Source: Streptomyces sp. CNH099 (lineage in GTDB: Bacteria; Actinomycetota; Actinomycetes; Streptomycetales; Streptomycetaceae). From it: a DNA stretch of 64,000 nucleotides. A program made the translations under genes and the position numbers. The stretch is taken from the NCBI GenBank assembly GCA_000514715.1, contig AZWL01000014.1, positions 140,365 through 204,364 on the forward strand, written 5' to 3'. Below, one piece after another: positions 41,124 through 49,780 of the stretch (the stretch's first letter is position 1; the number at the start of each line of letters is the position of its first letter). The notes beneath the pieces were generated by a model. The model was not told the DNA's origin. It did not search any database and was given only the letters and a program-made list of their open reading frames with translations.

Positions 41124-41128
41124 GGGCC

Positions 41129-41752
41129 ATGGCGCGGACGAAGGACCCGGCGGTGCGTTCCCTGCTGCTCGAACGGGCCGCGCAGATGCTCCGTACGAGG
41201 GAGCCCGTCACGCTCCGCACCCTGGTCGCCGGCACGGGCGTCTCCACGATGGCCGTCTACACCTACTTCGGCGGGCTCGACGGGCTGTGGCGGGCGCTGC
41301 GGCAGGAGGGCTTCGCCCGCCTGGCGGCCCGGCTCGCGGCCGTCGACACGACCGCGGACGCCGTGCGCGACCTCGCCGCGCTGGGAGCCGCGTACCTGGT
41401 CAACGCGGTGGAGAACCCCGACCTCTACCGGATCATGTTCGACGCGGGCTTCGACCTCGACGACCCCGGCGCCGCCGACGAGACCCTGCACAGCCTCGTC
41501 CGCACCGTCGAACGCGCCACCGCCGACGGGCGCTTCGCCGCCGGGACCGACCCGCTGGAGCTGGCGACGCAGAGCTGGGCCGCCGGCCACGGGTTCGCGT
41601 CGCTCGTCACCGCGGGCCCCCTGCCGTACGCGGCGCTCGCCCACGGCGTGCCCCTGCTGACGGCGCTGTTCACGGCCGCGGGCGACGAGCCGGGTCGGTG
41701 CCGCGCGTCGGTCGCGCGCGGCTGGGCCGAGCTGCCGGCCACGGCTCCGTGA
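41129..41752 (+). CDS. TetR-family regulator controlling RidA
   Basis: A 207-residue regulator. Start ATG 41129 is preferred to GTG 41120, which lies inside the operator. The HTH is LLLERAAQMLRTREPVTLRT, LVAGTGVSTMAVYTYFGGLD, GLWRALRQEGFARL. The C-terminal domain (YLVNAVENPDLYRIMFDAGF, QSWAAGHGFASLVTAGPLPY) matches TetR_C_33/WHG-type ligand domains. The palindrome at 41093-41123 is the probable target, giving repression of RidA and of itself. Confidence 0.9.
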   Translation: MARTKDPAVRSLLLERAAQMLRTREPVTLRTLVAGTGVSTMAVYTYFGGLDGLWRALRQEGFARLAARLAAVDTTADAVRDLAALGAAYLVNAVENPDLYRIMFDAGFDLDDPGAADETLHSLVRTVERATADGRFAAGTDPLELATQSWAAGHGFASLVTAGPLPYAALAHGVPLLTALFTAAGDEPGRCRASVARGWAELPATAP

Positions 41753-41849
41753 CGGTACGCCCCCCGTCCGTACGCCCAGGGCCCGCACGCCCCCCGTCCG
41801 CACACTCCGCACACTCCGCGCGTACGCGCGCCCGAACGCCCCGCCGCGC

Positions 41850-44045
41850 CTACTCCGGGCACTGCGTGCCGCGCGGCAGCTGGTACGGCGCCGAGATGCG
41901 GTACGTGCCCGGGCGCGGGGCGTGCAGGCGGGTCCAGTCGCCGGCCTTCGTCACGCAGCCCTCCGGGTTCACGTACAGCTGCCCGCTCTCCGACCACTCC
42001 CGGACCCCGTCGACGTCCGGGTCGTCCGAGCCGTCGTCGTCCAGCACCTGCGGCGCCTCGACGCCCTCGCCGTCCTCGTCGACGAGCCCGAGCCACGGCG
42101 AGAACGGCACCCGCACCAGCACGGGGCCCGCGTACTTCACGTCGATGACCAGCTCGCCCTCGTCCGCCCGCCGCACCTCCGCGGGCGCCTCGACCAGCGG
42201 CGTGGGGTTGTTGACCCGGAACAGCCGCCAGTTGGCGTCCGCCCAGATCTCGGTCAGGTACGGCTGGCCCTGGGCGACGATCTCCGCCTCCTCGTGCGCC
42301 CCGGTGTCCGGCCGGTCCTCCACCGGCAGCACCACGTACCGCACCGCCCAGTGCTTCAGCCAGCCGCGGTACGTCTCCGGGGTGAGGCTGCCGTCGTAGA
42401 AGATCTCGTGCCGGTCCAGGTCCGCCTGCCGGTTCCAGCCGCGGGCCAGGCTCACGTACGGCGCGAGCGCCGAGGCCTCCCGGTGGCTGCGCACCGGCAC
42501 CACCTCGACCCGGCCCGCCTCCGCGTCCACCTGCCGCAGCTGGTCCACCAGCGGCGCCAGCTCGCGCGTCCAGGCCGCGTCCGGGCTGGTGAGCACGAGG
42601 TCCACGACGGGCTTGACGACCGTCCAGACGCTGATGGCCGCGAACGCCAGATACACCGCGGTCGCCGAACGCAGCAGCCGGGGCGCGGCCGGCCGCGTCC
42701 CCGACTGCGCGATGACCAGCAGCACCGTGCCGCCGAAGATCAGCGCCAGCCGCTCGACGTTGCTGCCGATCGGCGAGGGGATGACCCAGCAGGCGAGGGT
42801 GCCGAGGAAGTAGACCGCGGCGCCGATACGGACCGTGCGCCACGACTCGGGCGCCATCAGCCAGATCAGCGCGGCGGTGATCATCGGCGCCACCGCGGAG
42901 ATCCACGGCATCGGCTGCGTCCCCTGGAACGGGAACAGCCAGGTGGACAGCGCGACGACCACCGGCGGCGCCAGCCCGAGCAGATACGCCTCGGTGCGCC
43001 GCTTCTGCAGGAACAGCACGCCGGCGACCAGCCCGACGAACAGCCCGGCCACCGGGCTCGCCGCCGTCGCCAGCATGGTGGACAGCACGACCGCGGTCCC
43101 CCGCCAGCCGCCCACGCGCCGCCGGCCCTTCCCGGCGCCGCCGGCCCCGTCGGCCCTCTCGTCCTCGTCGTCCTCGTCGTCGTGGTCACCCGGGAAGACC
43201 AGCGCGATCGCGACCAGCCCGAAGAGCAGCCCCAGCCCGAACGTGACGCGGCCCGAGGCGGCGTTGCCCAGCAGCGCCAGGGCGCCCCACAGCGACGGCA
43301 CCAGCGGCCGCGGCACCTGCCGGCAGCGGGCGAGGATCAGCGCCAGCACGCCGGCGGACAGCGTGCCGGCGAGCACCATCGTCGTGCGCACGCCGAGCAC
43401 GGCCATCAGATAGGGCGAGATGACGCTGTACGAGACGGGGTGGAGGCCGCCGTACCAGGCGAAGTTGTACGCCGTGGAGGGGTGGCGGCCCGCGAACTCG
43501 GCCCAGGCGTCCTGCGCCGCCAGGTCGCCGCCCTCGTTGGCGAGGAGCAGCAGCCAGAGGACGTGCAGGACGCCGGCGGTGACGAGCGTGGTGAGCACGG
43601 GGCGCTGGGCGAGCCAGCGCAGCAGGTCACGGAGCTGGTCGGGCAGAGGGCGGGAGCCGGGCAGGGCGGCGCGCAGCCGGTCGCCGAACGGGCGACGGGC
43701 GGTGGCGGGGCCGGTGGGGGCGGGAGCCCCGGTGCCGGTCACCGGGTCCGTACGGGCCGGGGCGCCGCCGGGGCCCGCCAGGCCCGCACCGGCGCCGGTG
43801 CCGGCTGTGCCGGCGCCGTCGCCGCCGCGTACGGCGCCACCGCCGTCGTCGTCCCGTCCCACGTCCGTATTGTCCCCGCCGGCGCCGTCGCCCGCCGCGC
43901 CGGGAGCACCCTTCGGGACGCCGCTCTCCGCAGGGTCCGCGGGCACGGGCGCGGGCACGGCCGCGTCGGCGGCGGCTCCCGCGGCGTCTCCCGAAGCTGC
44001 TCGGCCGCCGGCCGCGGCCTCGCGGTCCGGCTGCACGGTGGTCAC
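41850..44045 (-). CDS. Polytopic membrane protein, probable GT-C-like glycosyltransferase
   Basis: A 731-residue protein from GTG 44045. A ~120-residue disordered Ala/Gly/Pro N-terminus precedes about ten membrane helices (LTTLVTAGVLHVLWLLLLAN, VLGVRTTMVLAGTLSAGVLA and others). Between the first helices the extracytoplasmic loop has DLAAQDAWAEFAGRHPSTAY and WYGGLHPVSYS, reminiscent of GT-C enzymes. A C-terminal soluble domain includes VLPVEDRPDTG and WRLFRVNNPTPLVEAP. Automatic annotation often calls relatives MFS or hypothetical. It lies 83 bp from the carboxypeptidase gene on the same strand; a cell-envelope function is likely. The sugar donor and acceptor are unknown. Confidence 0.7.
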   Translation of the reverse strand: MTTVQPDREAAAGGRAASGDAAGAAADAAVPAPVPADPAESGVPKGAPGAAGDGAGGDNTDVGRDDDGGGAVRGGDGAGTAGTGAGAGLAGPGGAPARTDPVTGTGAPAPTGPATARRPFGDRLRAALPGSRPLPDQLRDLLRWLAQRPVLTTLVTAGVLHVLWLLLLANEGGDLAAQDAWAEFAGRHPSTAYNFAWYGGLHPVSYSVISPYLMAVLGVRTTMVLAGTLSAGVLALILARCRQVPRPLVPSLWGALALLGNAASGRVTFGLGLLFGLVAIALVFPGDHDDEDDEDERADGAGGAGKGRRRVGGWRGTAVVLSTMLATAASPVAGLFVGLVAGVLFLQKRRTEAYLLGLAPPVVVALSTWLFPFQGTQPMPWISAVAPMITAALIWLMAPESWRTVRIGAAVYFLGTLACWVIPSPIGSNVERLALIFGGTVLLVIAQSGTRPAAPRLLRSATAVYLAFAAISVWTVVKPVVDLVLTSPDAAWTRELAPLVDQLRQVDAEAGRVEVVPVRSHREASALAPYVSLARGWNRQADLDRHEIFYDGSLTPETYRGWLKHWAVRYVVLPVEDRPDTGAHEEAEIVAQGQPYLTEIWADANWRLFRVNNPTPLVEAPAEVRRADEGELVIDVKYAGPVLVRVPFSPWLGLVDEDGEGVEAPQVLDDDGSDDPDVDGVREWSESGQLYVNPEGCVTKAGDWTRLHAPRPGTYRISAPYQLPRGTQCPE

Positions 44046-44128
44046 TGCGACGACTCCCCGTCTTCCCTCGACGCCCCCCGGAGGGCGGTGCCAGCGACGC
44101 TAGCACGGGCGTACGACACCCCCGGCGG

Positions 44129-46978
44129 CTAACCGAGCCTGCTGAGCTTCGCCCCGGTACCAGGCTCCGACAAGTCCTCCGCCAGCGCCACGGGCACCCG
44201 CACTTCGCCCTGGCCGGAGCCCATCGTCAGCATCCCGACCACGTCACCCTTCGCACCCTCGTGCGGCACCTCTCCGGAGCGGTCCGGGCCGAGTTCCAGG
44301 CGGACCTTCAGCCCGCCCCAGCCCGGCGCCACGACGTCCTTCGCCGCCACCACCGGCGTCGTGCCGCCGAGGCCGTCGTCGATCTCGCCGACGACGTCGC
44401 CCTTCTTCACGACGGTCATGTCGGTGAGCGCCTCCTCGCCCGCCGCCATCAGCTGCCGGCCGTACTCCATCGCGGTCGGCAGCTGCGGCACCGCGTACTG
44501 CCCGAGGACCGCGCCGACGATCAACTGCTCCTCCCCCGCGGCCTCCTTCTCGGTGGCGAAGAGGAAGTTGCCGCCGGCCTTGGTGGTCGAGCCGACCTTG
44601 ATGCCGATGCCGTGCACCGGAACCATCTTGTTGCTGTTGTCGTGGTCGTCGCCGCGGCTGTCGGTGTAGACGGGCATGGCGACGATCTGCTTGAACAGCG
44701 GGTCCTTCATCACGACCTTGCCGAGGAGCACCTGGTCCTCGGCGGTGGAGACGGTGGAGTCCTTCAGGCCGCTGGGGTCGGTGTACGTGGTGCCGTCCAT
44801 GCCCAGCTCCCGGGCGGTCTCGTTCATCTCGTCCACGAACGCCTGCATGTCGCCGTCCGAGTGCCAGCGGGCGAGCAGTCGGGCGACGTTGTTGGCGGAC
44901 GCGATGAGGAGGGCCTGCAGGGCCTCCTTCTGGCTCAGCTCCGAGTCCGGGTCCAGCTCGACGGTCGTCTCGCCCTCGGAGCTGAGGGCGGCCTCCTCGA
45001 CGGCGGTGTCGTCGACGGGGATCGAGGCGCCGTCGCCGCCGGGCTTCATCGGGTGGTCGCGCAGGATGATGTACGCGGTCATGACCTTGGCGACGCTGCC
45101 GATCGGGACCGGCTTCTGCTTCCCGTACGAGCCGAGGGTGCCGAGCCCGGCGACGTCCATCGACGCCTGGCCCTCGTCGGGCCAGGGCATCTCGGGGGTG
45201 CCGCCCTCGAAGGTGTAGCCGGGGGCGGCGGTGAGGGTGAGGGACGTGGCGGGCAGCGGGCGGACCAGTTGGACCACGCCGAGGACGATCGCGAGCAGGA
45301 CGACCAGCGGCGTCCAGATCTTCACGCGCCGCACGAGGGTACGGGCGAAGGTCTCGGGCGGGGGCGGGGTGTTGGTCAGCTCGGCGAGCAGGTCGAGCGG
45401 GCGCTTCTCCTCGTACGGCGGGAGCGGCTGCTGCTGGGTCCGCTCCCACCCGGGCGGCGTGGCGGGTCCGGCGGGGGGCTCCGCCGGCGGCGCGGGGTTC
45501 GCCGGCGACGCGGCGGGTGCGCCCGGCGGCGGGGCGGCCGGCCGGGGGGGCAGGTCGGAGTCGGGCTTGAGCGGCACGAAGGTGCTGCCGGGCGGCCCGT
45601 CGAGCCGCCCCGCGGGCGGCGGCGTACCGGAGGAGCCGTCGTCCGCGCCGGGCTCCCCGGCCGGCACGGCGTCGGCCGGCTCGTCCTCGACGTCGCCGGG
45701 CGCGGCCCCCGGCACGGCGTCACCGGGCTCGTCCTCGGCGGTACGGGCCGGGGAGCCGCCGTTCGTCACCCAGGCGGCGACGGCGGCACGCAGCCGGTCG
45801 TCGTCGGCCCCCTTGGCGGCGTCGGCGTCGGCGACGAGCCGGAAGGCGGCGGTGGCGGAGTCCTTGGCACCGGAGCGGGGTGCGCCGGAGCGGGCGGAGT
45901 CGGAATCGTCGGGGCCGGAGCCGGAGCCGGAGGCGGAGGCGCCTGAGTCCGGCGGGCGGTGCTCGGAGTCGGACTCGACGGAGTCGGAGACACCGGGGGC
46001 ACCGGAGTCGTCGGCCCGGTCCCGGGCGCGATCGTCCTCCGCGTCCGCCTCAGCCGCCTCAGAGCCCCCGGACACGTCCGGAACCCCCGGGGCCCCACGC
46101 GCAGCACGCTGACCGCCCTGAGCGCCCTCAGAGCCCTCCTGGCCGCCCTCGGCCGCCGCCGTACCGCCGGCGTCGTCGTGTGCGCCCTCGGCCCCGTGCC
46201 CGTCGGCCTCCGCCTGATCACCCTCCGCCTTATCCCCCTCCGGCTTATCGCCCTCCGGCCGCGACGGAGCCCGCCCGGCCGCAGGCCCGGCTGCCGCGGC
46301 TGCCGCCGCGTCGCCCGCACCCGGGCCGTCGCTCCGCTCCGGTCCGTCCGCCTTGCGCTCGTCGCCCGCGGGCTTCGCCGGGGTGCTGCCCTCCGGCTTG
46401 CGTGCGGCCTCGGCCCTCGGCGCCCCGGACGGCCCGTCCGCGCCCGAACCGCCGCCGGGCAGCGTCAACTCCGTCGTCCTGCCGTCGACGCCCTCCGGCT
46501 TCGCCGGGTCGGCGCTCTCCGCCTCGGGCGCGGCCGCGTCGGCGGCCCCGGCGTCGTCCTTCGGACCCGCCTCGGGGCCGTCCACGGCCGCCGCCGTCCC
46601 GGCGGGGCTTCCGTCGCCCGTCGTCGGCGACGGCCCGTCTTCGTCTTCGTCCTCGTCTTCGTCTTCGTCCTCGGCCTCGGCCTCGGCCGAACCGGCCGCC
46701 GCCGTGCGGTTCTCGGGCTTCGCGGACGGCCCGTCCCCGGTCTCCGGCCGACCGGCCTCCTCCGGCTCCGCGCCGACAGGTTCCACCGGCTCGGCAGGTT
46801 CCGCCGGTTCGGACGCCTGGGAGGGAACCGGGGCCGTGGCTGAGTCGTTATCGGTGTGAGACACGAACGTAAGGCGCGGGTCGCGTTCGCCGCCCGCGTC
46901 CTGCGGATCGCGTTCGTCCACGGTCGCCGAACCCGACGGTTGCTGCTCCTCGGGCCTCCCGGGGGACTCGACCGCCAC
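44129..46978 (-). CDS. D-alanyl-D-alanine carboxypeptidase with very long acidic N-terminus
   Basis: A 949-residue protein from GTG 46978. Residues ~1-540 are low-complexity, rich in Glu/Asp/Ala/Pro/Gly with acidic runs such as EAEAEDEDEDEDEDEDEDG. One membrane helix follows (WTPLVVLLAIVLGVVQLV, ~residue 570). The peptidase domain has the catalytic tetrad PIGSVAKVM (SxxK), IASANN (SxN) and GIKVGSTTKAGG (KxG(S/T)), then a beta-rich C-terminal region. The family trims peptidoglycan pentapeptides outside the membrane. A domain of this type in actinomycetes is usually 400-500 residues, so the cytoplasmic tail is unusually long. Confidence 0.88.
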   Translation of the reverse strand: MAVESPGRPEEQQPSGSATVDERDPQDAGGERDPRLTFVSHTDNDSATAPVPSQASEPAEPAEPVEPVGAEPEEAGRPETGDGPSAKPENRTAAAGSAEAEAEDEDEDEDEDEDGPSPTTGDGSPAGTAAAVDGPEAGPKDDAGAADAAAPEAESADPAKPEGVDGRTTELTLPGGGSGADGPSGAPRAEAARKPEGSTPAKPAGDERKADGPERSDGPGAGDAAAAAAAGPAAGRAPSRPEGDKPEGDKAEGDQAEADGHGAEGAHDDAGGTAAAEGGQEGSEGAQGGQRAARGAPGVPDVSGGSEAAEADAEDDRARDRADDSGAPGVSDSVESDSEHRPPDSGASASGSGSGPDDSDSARSGAPRSGAKDSATAAFRLVADADAAKGADDDRLRAAVAAWVTNGGSPARTAEDEPGDAVPGAAPGDVEDEPADAVPAGEPGADDGSSGTPPPAGRLDGPPGSTFVPLKPDSDLPPRPAAPPPGAPAASPANPAPPAEPPAGPATPPGWERTQQQPLPPYEEKRPLDLLAELTNTPPPPETFARTLVRRVKIWTPLVVLLAIVLGVVQLVRPLPATSLTLTAAPGYTFEGGTPEMPWPDEGQASMDVAGLGTLGSYGKQKPVPIGSVAKVMTAYIILRDHPMKPGGDGASIPVDDTAVEEAALSSEGETTVELDPDSELSQKEALQALLIASANNVARLLARWHSDGDMQAFVDEMNETARELGMDGTTYTDPSGLKDSTVSTAEDQVLLGKVVMKDPLFKQIVAMPVYTDSRGDDHDNSNKMVPVHGIGIKVGSTTKAGGNFLFATEKEAAGEEQLIVGAVLGQYAVPQLPTAMEYGRQLMAAGEEALTDMTVVKKGDVVGEIDDGLGGTTPVVAAKDVVAPGWGGLKVRLELGPDRSGEVPHEGAKGDVVGMLTMGSGQGEVRVPVALAEDLSEPGTGAKLSRLG

Positions 46979-47182
46979 CGACTTCCTCCTCCTGCGTCAC
47001 AACCGCACAACCGCGTCAACCATGGCGTGGCCACCCACCCTAAGGGGGCGTGGCCGTCTCCCGCCCGCATCTGGGAGACGAGAACGACATACCTACAGGT
47101 TCCCGATCAAAGCGCCCACGCACTCTCGACAGACCAATGTGAGAGGCGTCACCCTGTCATTCATCCACGCGGGGAGGCATGG

Positions 47183-47932
47183 ATGGGCAGGAGCCGCAGA
47201 ACACTTCCGGAGGAGCTGCTGCTGCTGGCACTGGACCCGGCCACGGGTACCACTGCGCAGCCGCAGTCGCTCGACCTCGGCCTGGCAGGAGCACAGCTCG
47301 TCGAGCTCGCTCTGGCCGGGCGAATAGCCCCGGACGGGGATCGTATCGCCGTGATACTTCCGCGTCCGACCGGGGACCCCACTTTGGACACGGCGCTTGA
47401 GTTGCTGCGCCGCCGGGGCAGTCCCGTGCGCGCAGTCAACTGGGTGGGTGGGCCACGTCTGGGGTTGCGCCAGACGTATCTCGCTCATCTGGAGCGCTGC
47501 GGCATGGTGCATGCCGTGGAGAGCCAGATGTGCGGGGTCCTTCCGACAACTCGATATCAGGCGACGGACACCGCCATCAGCCGGGAGATACGCGCCCGGC
47601 TGGACAGCGCGATCCGCACCGGCGTCCCGCCGGACCCGCGGACCGCGGCGCTTGCCGCGCTGGCCCACGCGGTCGGTCTCGGCAAGCATCTGTACCCCGG
47701 GAACGAGGGGCGCTCCGCGCGCTCCCGGCTCCGGGATCTGATCAGGCACGACCCGATGGGCGGTCTGGTGGCGCACGCCGTGCTGGACGTGCAGAACGGC
47801 GTCACCGCTCAGCCGCGGCGCGCTCCCGGAGGGGGCCGCCCCGCGGCCCGTCCGCCGGCGGTCGCGCAGCCGGCCGGTGTTCCCGCGGGGTCCCGCCGCG
47901 CGGGGATGATCCGGACGGCCGCGGTGCGCTGA
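47183..47932 (+). CDS. GPP34 (GOLPH3/Vps74-like) domain protein
   Basis: A 249-residue protein from ATG 47183 (GGGGAGG upstream). TLPEELLLLALDPATG, LGLAGAQLVELALAGRIAP and a series of alpha helices (LARLERCGM, ARLDSAIRTGV, ALAALAHAVGL) are typical of the GPP34 domain, which in eukaryotes binds PI4P and Golgi glycosyltransferases. Bacterial members are widespread in actinobacteria without known function. The Pro/Gly/Arg-rich tail is low complexity. It is divergent from the carboxypeptidase gene over a 204-bp gap. Confidence 0.85.
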   Translation: MGRSRRTLPEELLLLALDPATGTTAQPQSLDLGLAGAQLVELALAGRIAPDGDRIAVILPRPTGDPTLDTALELLRRRGSPVRAVNWVGGPRLGLRQTYLAHLERCGMVHAVESQMCGVLPTTRYQATDTAISREIRARLDSAIRTGVPPDPRTAALAALAHAVGLGKHLYPGNEGRSARSRLRDLIRHDPMGGLVAHAVLDVQNGVTAQPRRAPGGGRPAARPPAVAQPAGVPAGSRRAGMIRTAAVR

Positions 47933-48287
47933 GCCCGCCCGACGGCCGCGAGCGACGTCTCGTCCGTACCCGCCGCTGTGCGCGTACGGGCGGGGCGTGC
48001 CGCCCGCTGCCCGCCGGACCGGGAACGGGAGCCGCAGTGCAGGGCCCTGTCCAGCCGAGTGGCCTCGGCCGGGCGGGGTCCTGCCGTGCGTTCCCGTACC
48101 CGGCGGCGCACGGACGGGCCCGGCAGGCGCGCACCGACGCGGGCGTGCGGCCCGCATTGTGGGCCAACCCTTTGCCCTCTGCGGCGATTTCGCGACGATC
48201 CCAGCAGCGCACGCTCTGTGGTGGCAGGCTGCACCCAGTAATGAGATACGTCCGTACGCGGATTACGCACCCGGAGGTGCAACTCCC
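47933..48287. other. 355-bp intergenic region upstream of XRE gene
   Basis: No coding potential seen. It contains an imperfect stem CCCGCC / GGCGGG around 47969-47992 (a possible weak terminator of the GPP34 gene) and GGAGG at 48272-48276 for the XRE start. AT-enriched CAGTAATGAGATA near 48235-48247 may mark the promoter, but I could not place a convincing -35. Confidence 0.45.
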
Positions 48288-49145
48288 TTGGCGTCCAACG
48301 TCAACCCCACCGTCAGGCGACGCCGCCTCGGCCAGGAGCTGCGCAGGCTGCGCGAGCAGAAGAACATGACGGCCGAGCAGGTCGCGGACCGGCTGCTCGT
48401 CTCCCAGTCGAAGATCAGCCGGCTGGAGAACGGGCGGCGCAGCATCAGCCAGCGGGACGTACGCGATCTCTGCGGGGTGTACGAGGTGGAGGACGAGCGC
48501 ATCGTCAACTCGCTGATGCAGATGGCGAAGGAGTCGCGGCAGCAGGGCTGGTGGAACGCGTTCGGGGACGTGCCGTACAGCGTCTACATCGGCCTGGAGA
48601 CGGCCGCCGCCTCGCTGCGGATCTACCAGTCGCTCGTCGTGCCGGGGCTGCTGCAGACGCGCGCGTACGCGGAGGCCGTCATCGCCGGCAGTTCGCCGGA
48701 GGTGACCGCGGCGGACATCGAGAAGCGGGTCAAGGTCCGGATGCGGCGGCAGGACCGGATAAGGGAGCCGGAGCAGCCGCTGCGGCTGTGGGCGGTGTTC
48801 GACGAGGCCGCGCTGCGGCGGGTGGTGGGCGGCAGGCAGATCATGCGCGAGCAGTTGGAGCACCTCCTGGAGGTGGCGGAGCTGCCGCACGTCACCGTGC
48901 AGGTGCTGCCGTTCGACACGGGCGCGCATCCGGGGGTCACGGGGCAGTACGCGATCCTGGAGTTCCCCGAGGAGTCCGACTCCAGCGTGATCTATCTGGA
49001 GGGCGTCACCAGCGATCTCTACCTGGAGAAGAGCGAGGACGTCCACAACTACAGCATGATGTACGAGCAGTTGCGGGCACAGGCCCTCAATCCGGAGCAC
49101 ACCCGGAAATTCATCGCAGACGCGGCGAAGGCGTACGCGCACTGA
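48288..49145 (+). CDS. XRE-family regulator with DUF5753 domain
   Basis: A 285-residue protein from TTG 48288. The HTH is GQELRRLREQKNMTAEQVAD, RLLVSQSKISRLENGRR. The C-terminal DUF5753 domain includes YIGLETAAASLRIYQSLVVP, GLLQTRAYAEAVIAGS, RRQDRIREPEQPLRLWAVFD and LPHVTVQVLPFDTGAHPGVT. GGAGG precedes the TTG at long spacing. It is followed by a DUF397 protein gene, the canonical partner in streptomycete WhiJ/AbaA-like pairs that control development and secondary metabolism. Confidence 0.92.
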   Translation: MASNVNPTVRRRRLGQELRRLREQKNMTAEQVADRLLVSQSKISRLENGRRSISQRDVRDLCGVYEVEDERIVNSLMQMAKESRQQGWWNAFGDVPYSVYIGLETAAASLRIYQSLVVPGLLQTRAYAEAVIAGSSPEVTAADIEKRVKVRMRRQDRIREPEQPLRLWAVFDEAALRRVVGGRQIMREQLEHLLEVAELPHVTVQVLPFDTGAHPGVTGQYAILEFPEESDSSVIYLEGVTSDLYLEKSEDVHNYSMMYEQLRAQALNPEHTRKFIADAAKAYAH

Positions 49146-49368
49146 TAGTCGGGCGCTGTGCCGGGTATCCCGAAACGGAGGCACAGTACACCCGTACCGG
49201 GACGTGCAGGAAGAGTAGACGACCTATCACCATCCGGTCGAGTGAAAGCCCTCTTACCGGCGCGATGTCGAGCGGTAGCGTCTCGTCGTCGGGCCGGGGC
49301 TGTCGACACTTCCTCCGGCCTGGAACGGGCAGGGAAGAAGTTGAGTCCTCCAATAGACCGGAGAGAGC

Positions 49369-49578
49369 ATGGCAATCGAACTCGGCGCCACCGGCGCATG
49401 GACCAAATCGACCTATTCCGCGGGCAACGGCGAGTGCATCGAGGTGCGTTCGACCGCTCCGGGGCTGGTCTCGGTGCGTGACTCCAAGGTTCCGGACGGG
49501 CCGGTCCTGGACTTCAGCCCCGACTCGTGGGCCGCGTTCGTGGCCGAGGTGGCGGGCGGCGCCCTCCGCGCGGAGTGA
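49369..49578 (+). CDS. DUF397 protein, partner of the XRE regulator
   Basis: A 69-residue protein: AWTKSTYSAGNGECIEVRST, then GLVSVRDSKVPDGPVLDFSP and SWAAFVAEVAGG, the standard DUF397 sequence. It is 223 bp after the XRE gene, so it may have its own promoter. In this family the pair often behaves as a toxin-antitoxin-like or antagonistic switch; DUF397 proteins bind or inhibit the cognate XRE regulator. Specific targets here are unknown. Confidence 0.92.
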   Translation: MAIELGATGAWTKSTYSAGNGECIEVRSTAPGLVSVRDSKVPDGPVLDFSPDSWAAFVAEVAGGALRAE

Positions 49579-49703
49579 CCGCGGGTGCGGCTCCGGGGCG
49601 TACCCCGGAAACCACCGCACGGCAGCACCGTGAGCAACACCGGTAACCGGTAAGCAGAACCGCAAGGCAGTACCGCAAGAAGGCAGTACCGCAAGACCGA
49701 AGG

Positions 49704-49740
49704 GCCCTCTCGACTGGCTCGCCGTCCCGGCCGAGAGGGC
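49704..49740 (+). terminator. Terminator between DUF397 and ADP-ribosylglycohydrolase genes
   Basis: GCCCTCTCG (49704-49712) pairs with CGAGAGGGC (49732-49740) around a 19-nt loop, followed by TCGGGCTTTC. Short repeats GGCAGTACCGCAAGA precede it (49666-49696). It can serve both convergent genes. Confidence 0.7.
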
Positions 49741-49780
49741 TCGGGCTTTCCCCCGCTCCGGTCCGGCCCCCGGCGCACCG

